A stretch of DNA of 64,000 bases from Pandoraea fibrosis (lineage in GTDB: Bacteria > Pseudomonadota > Gammaproteobacteria > Burkholderiales > Burkholderiaceae): the NCBI RefSeq assembly GCF_000807775.2, contig NZ_CP047385.1, positions 1,612,001-1,676,000 of the forward strand, given 5' to 3'. The number at the start of each line of letters is the position of its first letter. Within the stretch, counting starts at the first letter, position 1. Below are positions 52,209 to 62,813 of this stretch, piece by piece. A program made the translations under genes and the position numbers. The notes beneath the pieces are model-generated. The model searched no databases. It worked only from the letters and a program-made list of their open reading frames with translations, and was not told the DNA's origin.

Positions 52209-54140
52209 TCAGGTGCGGCTGTCGTCCGGGGTGGGCGGATTGCCGGAAGGCCGGGACGTTACGGATGCCGATGGGTTGGACGGGGCGGGTGCCGGTGTCA
52301 TGTCGGGTGCCGTTTCGCCGTCCCAGCCAAACGTGACCTGCCGCTGAGCACGACGCTGCTCGCGCTCGCGCGTCATCTGTTCCTCGAATTGACGGCGGCC
52401 TTCCTTGGCCGTGGCGATCATCTTGTTGCGATCCTGATAGGCCGGATACATCTCGTCGGTGAGTTGCAGATTGGCGCGACGAAACGCCATCGTCGCCTCG
52501 CGGGCTTCGGCAGCAGGCCAGCCCAGTTCCTCCAGCACCGAGCGCGCGCTGCGCAGCGACGACTCGAAGACCTCCCGCTCGATGTGTTTCACGCCGCGAT
52601 CACGAAGCTGGAACAAGTGGCCGACGTTACGCGCCCGCGCCACCACCGGAACGTTGGGGAAGTTCTCGCGCATCAGGTCCACGATCTCCAGCGACTGATC
52701 CACATCGTCGACCGCCACGACAACGGCGCGCGCCTGCGCGACCCCCGCGATGCGCAGCAGATCGAGACGCGTGGCGTCGCCATAGAACACGCGAAAGCCG
52801 ATCTGACGCAGGCTCTCGATGGTGTCGGGATCATGGTCGAGCACCGTGACCGACACGCCTTGCGGCACCAGCGCCCGGCCGACGATCTGGCCGTAGCGTC
52901 CGAAACCGCAAATCACGACGCTGGCTGACTGCGGCTCGGCAATTTCTTCCATGAGGGGCGATCCCTTCAGGCTGTAGCGCGGCAACAGCCATTTGTCGAT
53001 GGCCACGAGCAGCAGTGGCGAGATCAGCATTGACAGTGCAACGGCGCCGATCAGGAACGACGACACAGCCGGCGGCAAGACTTGCGGTCCTGCCGATTGG
53101 AACACCACGAAAGCGAATTCGCCGCCCTGCGCGAGCAGCAGCGTGAAGATCGGCCGTTCCTGATAGGGCAGTTGCATCAGTCGCGATACCCCGTAAATGG
53201 CCAGCCCCTTCAGCGCCATGAAGCCGACGACCACGGCGATCATGCGAAGCGGTTGCGCAAGCAGAACACCGAAGTCGATGCTCATGCCCACGGCAATGAA
53301 GAACAGGCCGAGAAGCAGGCCCTTGAACGGCTCGATGTCGGTTTCCAGTTCGCGCCGGTATTCGCTCTCGGCGAGCAGCACACCGGCGAGGAAGGCGCCG
53401 AGCGCCATCGACAGGCCGACCCACTGCATCAGGGCGGCGATGGCGACGACCAGCAATAGCGACGCCGCAGTGAATATCTCGGGGGTGCGGCTGTTGGCGA
53501 TCCAACGCAGCAACGGGCGCAACGCGAGGCGCCCGCCGAGGATGATCGCGGCAATCACGCCCACGATCTTCAATGCTTCGAGCGCACGCGCGGTGCCCGT
53601 CATTACGTGGCTGTCGACCGAGTTGGCGAGCAGCGGCAGCAGCGCGAGAATCGGGATCGCGGCCACGTCCTGAAACAGCAGGATCGAGAAGCCGGCCTGA
53701 CCGCTTGGCGTGGCGAGCAGATTGCGCTCCGCCATCACTTGCAAGGCGATCGCAGTGGACGACAACGCGAGGCCGAGAGCTGCCACGAGAGCGATGCGCC
53801 ACGGCGCGCCCACCACAATGGCCACCGCGAAGAGCAGCACAGCGCAGCCCAGCACCTGCGCCGATCCCCATCCGAAGATCGGTCGTCGCAAATTCCACAG
53901 TCGTCGCGGTTCCAGTTCGAGGCCGACAAGGAACAGCATGAGCACCACGCCGAACTCGGCGAAGTGCAGCACGTCTTCCACGCGCGAGACGAGACCGAGA
54001 CCCCACGGGCCGATCGCGATGCCCGCGGCGAGGTAACCGATGATCGCGCCGAGCCCCAGAGCACGGGACAGCGGCACGACGATGACGGCCGCTGCGAGGT
54101 AGATCAGACTGGCGAGCAACCAGGCGGGCACATGTTCCAT
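52209..54140 (-). CDS. Monovalent cation:proton antiporter with RCK domain (KefB/KefC-like)
   Basis: 643 aa. N-terminal CPA2 antiporter domain (about 380 residues, 12 helices; ALGLALSSTAIALQVM, LLFQDVAAIPILALLPLL) followed by an RCK-N Rossmann domain (VVICGFGRYGQIVGRALVPQGVSVTVLDHDPD, FYGDATRLDLL) at about 410-530. The charged tail (REREQRRAQRQ) is also seen in KefB. KefB/C efflux K+ in response to glutathione adducts of electrophiles. Start overlaps the stop of the KefF-like gene (TGATG). Confidence 0.9.
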   Translation of the reverse strand: MEHVPAWLLASLIYLAAAVIVVPLSRALGLGAIIGYLAAGIAIGPWGLGLVSRVEDVLHFAEFGVVLMLFLVGLELEPRRLWNLRRPIFGWGSAQVLGCAVLLFAVAIVVGAPWRIALVAALGLALSSTAIALQVMAERNLLATPSGQAGFSILLFQDVAAIPILALLPLLANSVDSHVMTGTARALEALKIVGVIAAIILGGRLALRPLLRWIANSRTPEIFTAASLLLVVAIAALMQWVGLSMALGAFLAGVLLAESEYRRELETDIEPFKGLLLGLFFIAVGMSIDFGVLLAQPLRMIAVVVGFMALKGLAIYGVSRLMQLPYQERPIFTLLLAQGGEFAFVVFQSAGPQVLPPAVSSFLIGAVALSMLISPLLLVAIDKWLLPRYSLKGSPLMEEIAEPQSASVVICGFGRYGQIVGRALVPQGVSVTVLDHDPDTIESLRQIGFRVFYGDATRLDLLRIAGVAQARAVVVAVDDVDQSLEIVDLMRENFPNVPVVARARNVGHLFQLRDRGVKHIEREVFESSLRSARSVLEELGWPAAEAREATMAFRRANLQLTDEMYPAYQDRNKMIATAKEGRRQFEEQMTREREQRRAQRQVTFGWDGETAPDMTPAPAPSNPSASVTSRPSGNPPTPDDSRT

Positions 54141-54862
54141 CAGGCGGCGCTCCCTGTGTCTGCGGTGGTGGTGGGGGCGCTGTCTGTCGCGCCACCCGGA
54201 CGATCCGTTGCCGGAATGTCCTGACATTCGGGCGCGTCCGCCATCGAGATCAGCGTCGGCCACAGCGGATACGTTGCCAACCGGCCGGCGAACTCGCTCA
54301 CATGCGCATCGAGGGTGGCATCGTCGCTGCGTCGCGCCCCATGAAACACATGCGGCGGGAGGAAGCGCATGCCGCACAGCCGTGCCGTTTGTTCGTAAGC
54401 GGGCAGGAAGGCCGAGAAATCATGCTGGTTGTAGCCCTCGGGGCGGTAGCTCGATGCCGGGCCGCCCGTGCTGGCCACGAGCCACAGGTCCTTGTTGGCG
54501 AGTGCATGGCCGTCGTGGCCGTAGGCCCAACCCCACGACAGCACTTCATCGAGCCAGAGCTTTTGCAGTGGCGGCATGCTGTACCAATAGATTGGATGGA
54601 CCAGCACGATCAGGTCGGCCCGGGCGACACGTCGTTGTTCTGCCGCGACATCGATGCTGAAGTCGGGGTACGTCGAGTACAGATCGTTGACGTCGACACC
54701 GGCGATGCTGCGAGCGGCATCGAGCAGGCGGCGATTCACGCGTGAGTCGCGCCAGCGCGGATGCGCCACGATGACATAGATGGGACGATCCGCACCGGCA
54801 TGGATCGCGGCGTCGGAGTTATGGGAAGCGCTCGAGAGGCGGGTGGATGCGGGGGCAGTCAT
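54140..54862 (-). CDS. NAD(P)H-quinone oxidoreductase, KefF/KefG-type ancillary protein
   Basis: 240 aa flavodoxin-like. YVIVAHPRWRDSRVNRRLLDAARSI, LVHPIYWYSMPPLQKLWLDEVLSWGWAYG and VASTGGPASSY are motifs of KefF/KefG, which bind and activate KefC/KefB while reducing quinones. The one-base TGATG coupling to the antiporter gene supports complex formation. The N-terminal 24 and C-terminal 30 residues are low-complexity additions. Confidence 0.88.
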   Translation of the reverse strand: MTAPASTRLSSASHNSDAAIHAGADRPIYVIVAHPRWRDSRVNRRLLDAARSIAGVDVNDLYSTYPDFSIDVAAEQRRVARADLIVLVHPIYWYSMPPLQKLWLDEVLSWGWAYGHDGHALANKDLWLVASTGGPASSYRPEGYNQHDFSAFLPAYEQTARLCGMRFLPPHVFHGARRSDDATLDAHVSEFAGRLATYPLWPTLISMADAPECQDIPATDRPGGATDSAPTTTADTGSAA

Positions 54863-55109
54863 GCCGGGGAGAATACCGCATTCGTGTGACTCCCGACATC
54901 GCTGCGTTGAGTCCGGTGATGCCGGGCAGAGGCGGTGCCGGGTTAAAGACTGCGGTAGCGAAAGCCGTTAAGTGTGGATAAGCTCAGGTCAGCAAGATTC
55001 AGCTTTCGAGGGACGCGATGCGCCGCCGGGCGCGTCGTGGTCAAAAGGACAAATAACAAGAACCTTCGCGTCAGCGCGGCTTCAACGCTCGCGCCTTCGC
55101 CATACCGAC

Positions 55110-55403
55110 ATGTCGCCGCAAGCCTTTCGTACTACCGTCAATCTGATCTATCACGGCCGCAACGTGGCGCTCGCGCTGTTGCTCGTGGCGTTGCTCTACA
55201 ACCAGACGTTCTGGGTTTTCGTGAGCGCTGTCGCGGCCGCGATCTGTACCGGTGCGCTGCAAGAGGCCGCGCGCATGCCGGAAGACGACGACCTGCCGCC
55301 GCGTCCGCTTGTCATTCAGGTGTTGCGCATTTCCGTGCCGCTGCTGCTCACCATGTTCGCGATCGGCTACGGCGCGGTCTGGCTCAATCGCAATTTCGGC
55401 TAA
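55110..55403 (+). CDS. Small two-helix membrane protein, hypothetical
   Basis: 97 aa: MSPQAFRTTVNLIYHGRNVAL, with hydrophobic segments at about 20-45 and 70-90 and a charged loop (RMPEDDDLPPRP). ATG 55110 chosen because the longer frame to 54972 has no RBS and Ser/Arg-rich translation. Function unknown. Confidence 0.5.
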   Translation: MSPQAFRTTVNLIYHGRNVALALLLVALLYNQTFWVFVSAVAAAICTGALQEAARMPEDDDLPPRPLVIQVLRISVPLLLTMFAIGYGAVWLNRNFG

Positions 55404-55432
55404 CCCAGGCAGAAGGCGGCCAGACGCAGGCG

Positions 55433-55474
55433 CGCGTGGCGCACAAGCACGATTTCCGGCCCGTGCGCCACGCG
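55433..55474. terminator. Long GC-rich hairpin between convergent genes
   Basis: Perfect 12-bp stem CGCGTGGCGCAC / GTGCGCCACGCG with 18-base centre. No T-run. Likely a shared 3' boundary. Confidence 0.55.
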
Positions 55475-55484
55475 TGTCGCACCG

Positions 55485-55943
55485 TTATTTGACGAACTGG
55501 ATATCGTTCGGCGCCTGAGGCGGGAGCTTCACAGCCAGCACCTTGAACTCGCCACTGGTGTTCTGCGACCCCGCGTGCACCGTGCCGCGCGGGATCACGA
55601 TCAGGTCACCCGGATGCACCTCGCGCTGCTGGTCGCCCAGCCAGAAGGTGCCACTGCCGGAAATTACATACTGAATTTCGTCGGCTTCCTGGTGGGTGTG
55701 ACGCGGCACGTTGCCGCTTTGCACCGCAATCGTGCCGTTGGGCGTGGCGACCAGGGTACGTGTACGCAGCGTGCCGACATTGGGCACGAGCTTGCCGATC
55801 TGGTCGTCGGTCATGGCGCCGACGTCGATGATCTGGGCAGTCAGCGCAGCGGCTTGTGCCATCGCGCCGGGCATCAGGTGGTCGGAGAGGAAGCCCGCAG
55901 CGAACGCGGCGGGTACGGCGGCAAGCAGGACATAGCGACGCAT
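55485..55943 (-). CDS. Exported cupin domain protein
   Basis: 152 aa. Signal segment (RYVLLAAVPAAFAAGFLSDH...AMAQA), then a single cupin with metal ligands in PRHTHQEADEIQYVISGSG (His/His/Glu) and PRGTVHAG (His). Periplasmic. RBS AAGGAAA. No partner gene; substrate unknown. Confidence 0.85.
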   Translation of the reverse strand: MRRYVLLAAVPAAFAAGFLSDHLMPGAMAQAAALTAQIIDVGAMTDDQIGKLVPNVGTLRTRTLVATPNGTIAVQSGNVPRHTHQEADEIQYVISGSGTFWLGDQQREVHPGDLIVIPRGTVHAGSQNTSGEFKVLAVKLPPQAPNDIQFVK

Positions 55944-56150
55944 GTTCTTTTTTCCTTTGCAGGGACGTGATGAAACGGCAGCAAGGGGAGCTACGGACGA
56001 ACGACTTGCGTGAAGCGAGATGCGGGAAGGCAGCGCCCGTCGTCATGACGGGGAAGGCTCGCGGCACAGCGAAGTGTGCGGCGAGCCCTGTGACGGACTA
56101 TACGCGCTCTCGCGCCGGGGCGCGAGACGGCGCAGTCGATGTAACGACGA

Positions 56151-57566
56151 TCAGGATGGCGTGTGCTGTGCGTCGCCGCGCTTGTGCAGCAGGGCGTTGC
56201 GACGGGCATACGTGAAGTAGATCACCATGCCGATGACGAGCCACACGACGAAGGCGATCCACGTGGTCGCTTGCAGGTGGGCCATCAGGAACAGGCACAG
56301 ACCGGCGGAGATGAGCGGCACGACCGGCGCGCCCGGCACACGGAACGCGCGGGGCAGATCCGGACGTGTGCGACGCAGCACCAGCACGGCTACCGACACC
56401 AGCGCGAACGCGGACAGCGTGCCGATATTGATCAGCTCGGCGAGCACGCCCAGCGGCACGAAGCCGGCGATGACGGCGAACACTACACCGATGATCCACG
56501 TGCCCGCGAACGGCGTCTTGTGCTTCGGGTGAATGCTCGAGAGCATCGGCGGCAGCAGACCGTCGCGCGACATCGCGTAAGTGATGCGTGTCTGGCCGTA
56601 GGTCATCACCAGAATCACGGTCGTCATGCCGAGAATCGCCCCCAGATCGACGAAGCCCGCGACCCAGTTTTGCCCGGCGTATTGCAGGGCCAGCGAGACC
56701 GGATGGTCGACGCCCGCAAACTGCGCGAAGGGCACGATACCGGTCATGATCGCGGCGACCGTCACATACAGCAGCGTGCAGACGATAAGCGAGCCGATGA
56801 TGCCGATGGGCAGATCGCGCCCCGGGTTCCGGACTTCTTCGGCGGCCGACGTCACGGCGTCGAAGCCGATGAAGGCGAAGAACACGAGGGCCGCCGCGTT
56901 GAACATGCCGCTGGTGCCAAACGGCATGAATGGCGTCCAGTTGGCGGGCTTCACGTGCCAGACGCCCACGGCGATGAACAGCAGCACCACACCGATCTTG
57001 ATCGCCACCATCACGTTGTTGATGCGGGCGGACTCACGCACGCCGTATGACAGCACCCACGTGATGAGCAGCATGATGACGACGGCCGGCAGGTTGATGA
57101 ACGTCGAGACGCCCGGCACGCTGCCCGGTGCGGCCGTGATCGCCGCCGGCAGTTGCAGACCGAAGCCTGCCGCGAGCGACTGGAAGTAGCCCGACCAGCC
57201 GACCGACACGGCGGACGATGCCAGACCGTACTCGAGCATCAGATCCCAGCCGATGATCCACGCGACGATTTCGCCAAGTGTGGCGTAGCTGTACGTGTAG
57301 ATCGAGCCGGAGACCGGAATCGTCGACGCGAATTCGGCGTAGCACAGGGCGGCGAAGCCGCAAGCCATGGCCGCGATGATGAACGAGACGGTGAGCGCGG
57401 GGCCGGCAGTGAGGGCGCCGGTGCCTGTCAGGACAAAAATGCCGGTGCCGATGATGGCGCCGATGCCCATCAGGACGAGATCGACCGGCCCCAGCACTTT
57501 CTTGAGACTGCCGGTGCGGCTCGCGACCAGCATGTTCTCGATGTTTTTGGTTCGAAAAAGACTCAT
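56151..57566 (-). CDS. Amino acid permease, cationic amino acid transporter type (YfnA/CAT)
   Basis: 471 aa, 12 helices of the APC fold. GAIIGTGIFVLTG, AEFASTIPVSGSIYTYSYATLGE and GFDAVTSAAEEVRNPGRDLPIGI match the CAT/YfnA family, carriers for cationic or branched amino acids. Alone on the strand with a long upstream spacer. Confidence 0.9.
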   Translation of the reverse strand: MSLFRTKNIENMLVASRTGSLKKVLGPVDLVLMGIGAIIGTGIFVLTGTGALTAGPALTVSFIIAAMACGFAALCYAEFASTIPVSGSIYTYSYATLGEIVAWIIGWDLMLEYGLASSAVSVGWSGYFQSLAAGFGLQLPAAITAAPGSVPGVSTFINLPAVVIMLLITWVLSYGVRESARINNVMVAIKIGVVLLFIAVGVWHVKPANWTPFMPFGTSGMFNAAALVFFAFIGFDAVTSAAEEVRNPGRDLPIGIIGSLIVCTLLYVTVAAIMTGIVPFAQFAGVDHPVSLALQYAGQNWVAGFVDLGAILGMTTVILVMTYGQTRITYAMSRDGLLPPMLSSIHPKHKTPFAGTWIIGVVFAVIAGFVPLGVLAELINIGTLSAFALVSVAVLVLRRTRPDLPRAFRVPGAPVVPLISAGLCLFLMAHLQATTWIAFVVWLVIGMVIYFTYARRNALLHKRGDAQHTPS

Positions 57567-58200
57567 GACCTGCTAAAGGTTCCTGCAACGTGTGCCCCTG
57601 GCGTTCGCGTTGTGCGCACCATGGGGGGAATTCGCGGGAGACGTGTCCCGCGACCTGGCTGCAAGGGCACCCCGGGCTTGTGGCCGCTCGTTCCCATGCC
57701 TGGCGAATCGCCACAGGGCTTCACGAACCACGTCACTGAGCTAACGCCGCCGGTGCGCGAGGCACAGGCGTTCGGGCCGTCATCGGCGTGCGCGGATGGC
57801 GCGTGCCGGATGTGGCATGGCGATAGGCAACCGCGACGTGCGAAGGGCACGCCGGGCGGGACGAACACGATCGAGACTGACGGAGGATCCTGCCGGACTG
57901 CCGTGACCGTCGCGGTTTTCGCAACGGCACACCGGAGAAAGTGGTCTGCAATGTGAGGGCCACGTCGACGCGGGGGCGTCGGTCGGGCCAAGGCTCGCTG
58001 TCCTGCGGTCCGGCCATCGGTACCTGATCGGCACCTTCGCCTGGCCGGAATTGCTCACATTTTAAGCGTTTTTCCTAACGCTCGTGCAGCGGTTGCTGAA
58101 TTTGGGGTCATATTGCCCGGGAATGGCGATGAAGCGGGAGGCCGGGCAAGCGGCGGCGGCCGTTCGCGTCGCGCTGGGGCGACACTTGCGGCCGTTCGCG
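57567..58200. other. 634-base region without a supported gene, leader of the permease gene
   Basis: Open frames here are GC-rich shadows. The part nearest the permease holds short hairpins (TGGCG-AAT-CGCCA near 57702; paired GGCAC/GTGCC segments). It may fold into a structured leader, but I cannot match it to glycine, lysine, glutamine or guanidine riboswitch consensus features. No T-run terminator is seen after the SH3 gene at 58201. Confidence 0.45.
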
Positions 58201-58938
58201 TCAGCGATTCTGCCCGCCGGGGCCACCGCCCCCATGTCCGCCCCCGCCGGGTGGGCGTCCCCCATGGCCGCCTCCATGGCCACCTCCATGTCCGCCTCCA
58301 TTACCACCTCCATTACCGCCACCCCCGGGAGGGCGCGGGCCGTGCCCCCCGCTGCCGCCCGGCGGGCGTGGGCCAGGCCCGGCGCCATGGCCCGGAGGCC
58401 GCGGCCCTGGGCCTGCACCATGTCCCGGTGGGCGTGGGCCGGGATAGTGTCCGGGCGGACGGGGTCCCGGTCCCGGGGAGTGACCGGGCGGGCGGCCGCC
58501 GCCCCACGACGGCGGACGAGGGCCGGGTGGCGGGCGATGCCAGTAGCGCTGATCGTGGTACCACGGGCGATTGCGGTAATAGTTGCTCCAATACGCACCG
58601 ATGGAGAAGGTCACGATCGGCAGGCCGATCATCGTGCCGTAGTTGAGCACCGGCACCGGATTGCCCTGGTACGGATAGCTGAGAAGCGCCGCATAGATCC
58701 AGCCGCGTGTACCGGGCAGGCCGATGTCGCACCAGGAGTAGTCGGACAGACAGCCGTAGACCGTCACCGGCATTCCCGACCCGGCCTGAGCGACGACCGG
58801 ATAGTCGGCTGCCGGACCCGCCCGCACATTGGCGGACGAATTGATCACCGCCTGTCCCGACTGCGCCGACGCCACGTCCGGCAGCGCGACCAGCGTCGTT
58901 GCGCCCGCGAGCACGAGCGGCAAAGTCCATTTGTTCAT
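58201..58938 (-). CDS. SH3 domain protein with Pro/Gly-rich repetitive tail
   Basis: 245 aa. Signal peptide (MNKWTLPLVLAGATTLVALPDVASA), then a bacterial SH3 domain (SSANVRAGPAADYPVVAQAGSGMPVTVYGCLSDYSWCDIG, TRGWIYA) at about 28-95. The tail from ~140 is low-complexity: PRPPGHxxGPG units, then GGGHGGGHGGG. Start at 58938 chosen as the signal start. The repeats make the tail prone to length change between strains. Probably periplasmic cell-wall binding. Confidence 0.85.
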   Translation of the reverse strand: MNKWTLPLVLAGATTLVALPDVASAQSGQAVINSSANVRAGPAADYPVVAQAGSGMPVTVYGCLSDYSWCDIGLPGTRGWIYAALLSYPYQGNPVPVLNYGTMIGLPIVTFSIGAYWSNYYRNRPWYHDQRYWHRPPPGPRPPSWGGGRPPGHSPGPGPRPPGHYPGPRPPGHGAGPGPRPPGHGAGPGPRPPGGSGGHGPRPPGGGGNGGGNGGGHGGGHGGGHGGRPPGGGGHGGGGPGGQNR

Positions 58939-59142
58939 CTTCGTCTCCCTGTCATGACGCCGCACCGATGCCGCCATGCGCAAGGCCCGGCGAGCCTGTC
59001 GCGTGAGCAAACGCAGCGCATCTCTACCTGCATGCCGGTTCGACTGATCGTATCGGCTGTTGGTTTGCCGTCACACGTAACAAAACCGGCCGGCAATATT
59101 GGCTCGCGTTACGGCGCTTACAAAATACGCGGGACGCGCATG

Positions 59143-60789
59143 TCAAAACATCTGGCGGAAGACCCAGTACAGGCCGCCGGCGAGCAGAATGGCGGCTGGC
59201 AGGGTCAGGACCCACGCCAGTAACAAATTGCGGATGGTGTCCCACTGCAAGCCCGACCCATTGATGGTCATGGTGCCGGCAACACCGGAGGACAACACGT
59301 GGGTGGTCGAGACCGGCAGGCCGTACAGATCGGCCGCGCCGATGGTCAGCATTGCCACGACTTCGGCCGACGCCCCCTGTGCGTAGGTGAGGTGTTTCTT
59401 CCCGATGCGCTCGCCCACCGTCACGACAATGCGCCGCCAGCCGACCATCGTGCCGAGGCCCAGCGCGATAGCGACCGATACCTTGACCCAGAAGGGGATG
59501 TACTTCGTCGCTTCATCGAGTTTGCTGCGAAATGTCCGAAGCTCGCGCGCGGTGTCGGCATCGAGCTGCCCATCGCGACGGCGTTCGACCAGCCGAATGG
59601 TCTCTGCCGCGAGGTACATGTCGTTGCGCACGTTGGCGACCGACGCCGCCGGCATGCGCGCGAACGAACCGTGACCGGCCACTTCGCGGGCAATGTCGCC
59701 GGTGAGTTCCGATAGTGCCGGCATCACGCCGGGCACGAGTTGCTCGGTGCGTACAAACGTCGCCAGGACGTCGCGTGCCGGGGCTGCCGGCGCCGTGTCC
59801 GTCGTGACTGGCGCGTGTGGTGGGTGCGCGGCGAGTGCGCGCTGCGCAGCTTGGGCGCTGGCGGCAAATTGCGCGACCTGTTCGTCGGGCATGGCGTGAT
59901 TGAGCGCGTAGGCAATGGGCACGGTGCCGACCAGAATCAGCATGATCAGGCCCATGCCCTTTTGCCCGTCGTTGGACCCGTGGGCGAACGATACCCCCGT
60001 GCAGGTGAGGATCAAGATTGCGCGAATCCACCACGGCGGTGGCGTGCGCGGTTCGGGCGAGGCGTAGAGCGCGGGGTTGCGCACGCAGAATTTCAGCGCG
60101 ACGAAGAGCGCGGCGGCCAGCCCGAAGCCGATCATCGGCGAGAACAGCAGCGAGTAGCCGACGGTGGCGACCTGATCCCAGTCGATGCCGCTGGTGCCAT
60201 CGCGCCCGTGCATGAGGGCATTGGCGATGCCAACCCCGACAATCGAGCCGATAAGTGTATGCGACGACGAGGCGGGCAGGCCGAGCCACCACGTGGCGCC
60301 GTTCCAGACAATGGCGGCGATAAGCAGCGCAAACACCATGGCGAAGCCCGCCGACGAGCCGACTTGCAGAATCAGTTCGACCGGCAGTAGCGACACGACG
60401 CTGAACGCCACCGCTCCGCTTGAGAGCAGCACACCGAGGAAGTTGAACAGGCCGGACCACATGACCGCGAGGCTCGGCGGCAGCGAGTTGGTGTAGATGA
60501 CTGTGGCGACGGCGTTGGCGGTGTCGTGAAAGCCATTGACGAACTCGAAGCCGAGCGCGATCAACAGGGCGACGACGAGCAGCAGGAAGGGCAGCAACGT
60601 GATCGCGTGCTCGCCGGCGCGGCCAACATCGCGCACGAGACTGGCGGTCGTGAAGATCAGCCCTGCGACGAGCAGCGTCAGGAAGAGGGCAAGGCGAATG
60701 CGATGTCGCCGGCGGCGTGCCTGCGCCAGCGGCCCGCCGGCCATGCCGGCAGGGTCGTCGGGCGGGTCGAGCACGCCGCCGCGTGTCAT
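59143..60789 (-). CDS. pit: Low-affinity inorganic phosphate transporter (PiT family)
   Basis: 548 aa. Two PD001131-type signatures: GFHDTANAVATVIYTNSLPP near 85 and GADLYGLPVSTTHVLSSG in the C-terminal half; also SHTLIGSIVGVG and HGSNDGQKGMG. A hydrophilic helical insert of ~150 residues lies between the halves, as in PitA. Cotransports metal-phosphate with protons. Four bases after the formaldehyde dehydrogenase gene: same transcript. Confidence 0.93.
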   Translation of the reverse strand: MTRGGVLDPPDDPAGMAGGPLAQARRRRHRIRLALFLTLLVAGLIFTTASLVRDVGRAGEHAITLLPFLLLVVALLIALGFEFVNGFHDTANAVATVIYTNSLPPSLAVMWSGLFNFLGVLLSSGAVAFSVVSLLPVELILQVGSSAGFAMVFALLIAAIVWNGATWWLGLPASSSHTLIGSIVGVGIANALMHGRDGTSGIDWDQVATVGYSLLFSPMIGFGLAAALFVALKFCVRNPALYASPEPRTPPPWWIRAILILTCTGVSFAHGSNDGQKGMGLIMLILVGTVPIAYALNHAMPDEQVAQFAASAQAAQRALAAHPPHAPVTTDTAPAAPARDVLATFVRTEQLVPGVMPALSELTGDIAREVAGHGSFARMPAASVANVRNDMYLAAETIRLVERRRDGQLDADTARELRTFRSKLDEATKYIPFWVKVSVAIALGLGTMVGWRRIVVTVGERIGKKHLTYAQGASAEVVAMLTIGAADLYGLPVSTTHVLSSGVAGTMTINGSGLQWDTIRNLLLAWVLTLPAAILLAGGLYWVFRQMF

Positions 60790-60793
60790 GCGA

Positions 60794-61900
<1,107 letters not shown>

Positions 61901-62040
61901 GGCGATATTCCTCGTTGCAACGTCGTTCGGGGGAATCCCTTCGCGACGTACCATACCGCGTTCTAAAGTCGCGCGCGAGTCTTGACACGCCATGTCGACG
62001 GAAAAAGCGGGGCTAGACGCAAGAATTGCCGGCCTTGCGC

Positions 62041-62706
62041 CTACGAGGGCCGGGCCGTCGGCTCGTAGATCGTGAGCGGCCCGCAGTTCTCCTCGGTGAC
62101 GAAAAACGCGAGCAGCCGCGCCGGATGCGCCGGATCGGGGTTCTCCGCCATCGTGTGCAGCGTGCCCGGTGGCTCGAACCACGTCTGATTGGCATGGTAG
62201 GTGATCGGGACTTCCGCGTTCAACTGCGAGCGAATCGTGCCCTCGAGCACGACAGCCGTGACCGCGCCGGGATGGCGATGCGCTGGCGCGAACGCGAGCG
62301 GCGGAAATTCGACGATGGCGGTGGTCACCGACTTGCCGGGTGCGTTGGCAAGCGGCTCGCACGACAGCGGTTTGACCGTCGTGGCGGGACGGGCTGCTGC
62401 GTTGCCACCGTTCGCGGCTGCCGCCGCGGTCGTCGTCGCCATTGTTGCCATCGACGCATTGCGTGGCGGCGTCGCGCCGGACGGCGAGAAGCGTTCCGAA
62501 ATCGTGTGGTTGGCACTCATCGTCAGGGAGCACAGGGCGTCGAACCAGCCCGGCAGGGCGCGTTGTGCGGGCGGGGTGAGCGCGAGACCGACGGCAGCCA
62601 CGCTCAGCGCAGCGAGTGTGGCGGCGGTACGGTTGGCCGGGAGACTGGCCGGGAGACTGGCCGGGCGCAGCGGACGCGGCAGTTTGGGTTTGGGTAAGGA
62701 CAGCAT
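62041..62706 (-). CDS. Cupin domain protein with membrane or signal segment
   Basis: 221 aa. N-terminal hydrophobic/low-complexity part ([22 protein letters not shown]), an Ala-rich linker, then a cupin ([34 protein letters not shown]) with the His ligands conserved. Probably exported. Substrate unknown. Confidence 0.8.
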   Translation of the reverse strand: MLSLPKPKLPRPLRPASLPASLPANRTAATLAALSVAAVGLALTPPAQRALPGWFDALCSLTMSANHTISERFSPSGATPPRNASMATMATTTAAAAANGGNAAARPATTVKPLSCEPLANAPGKSVTTAIVEFPPLAFAPAHRHPGAVTAVVLEGTIRSQLNAEVPITYHANQTWFEPPGTLHTMAENPDPAHPARLLAFFVTEENCGPLTIYEPTARPS

Positions 62707-62813
62707 GGCGATTCCTCCGAATGGGACTTCAGCTTAGGGAAGCGATGTCCTGTCCGGTAGCGCCAAAAATTGGCAAGTCAACTAGGCCATTCGAAGCGTC
62801 CTGCCCGTGTGTC

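Noticed and set aside
57567..57800. Riboswitch before the amino acid permease
   Set aside because: Looked for lysine, glycine, glutamine and guanidine core motifs and found none; kept only as an unassigned leader.
58062..58598. 178-codon frame antisense-offset within the SH3 gene region
   Set aside because: Same strand but shifted frame of the Pro/Gly repeat; Met/Ala/Arg-rich low-complexity translation is a by-product of the repeats.
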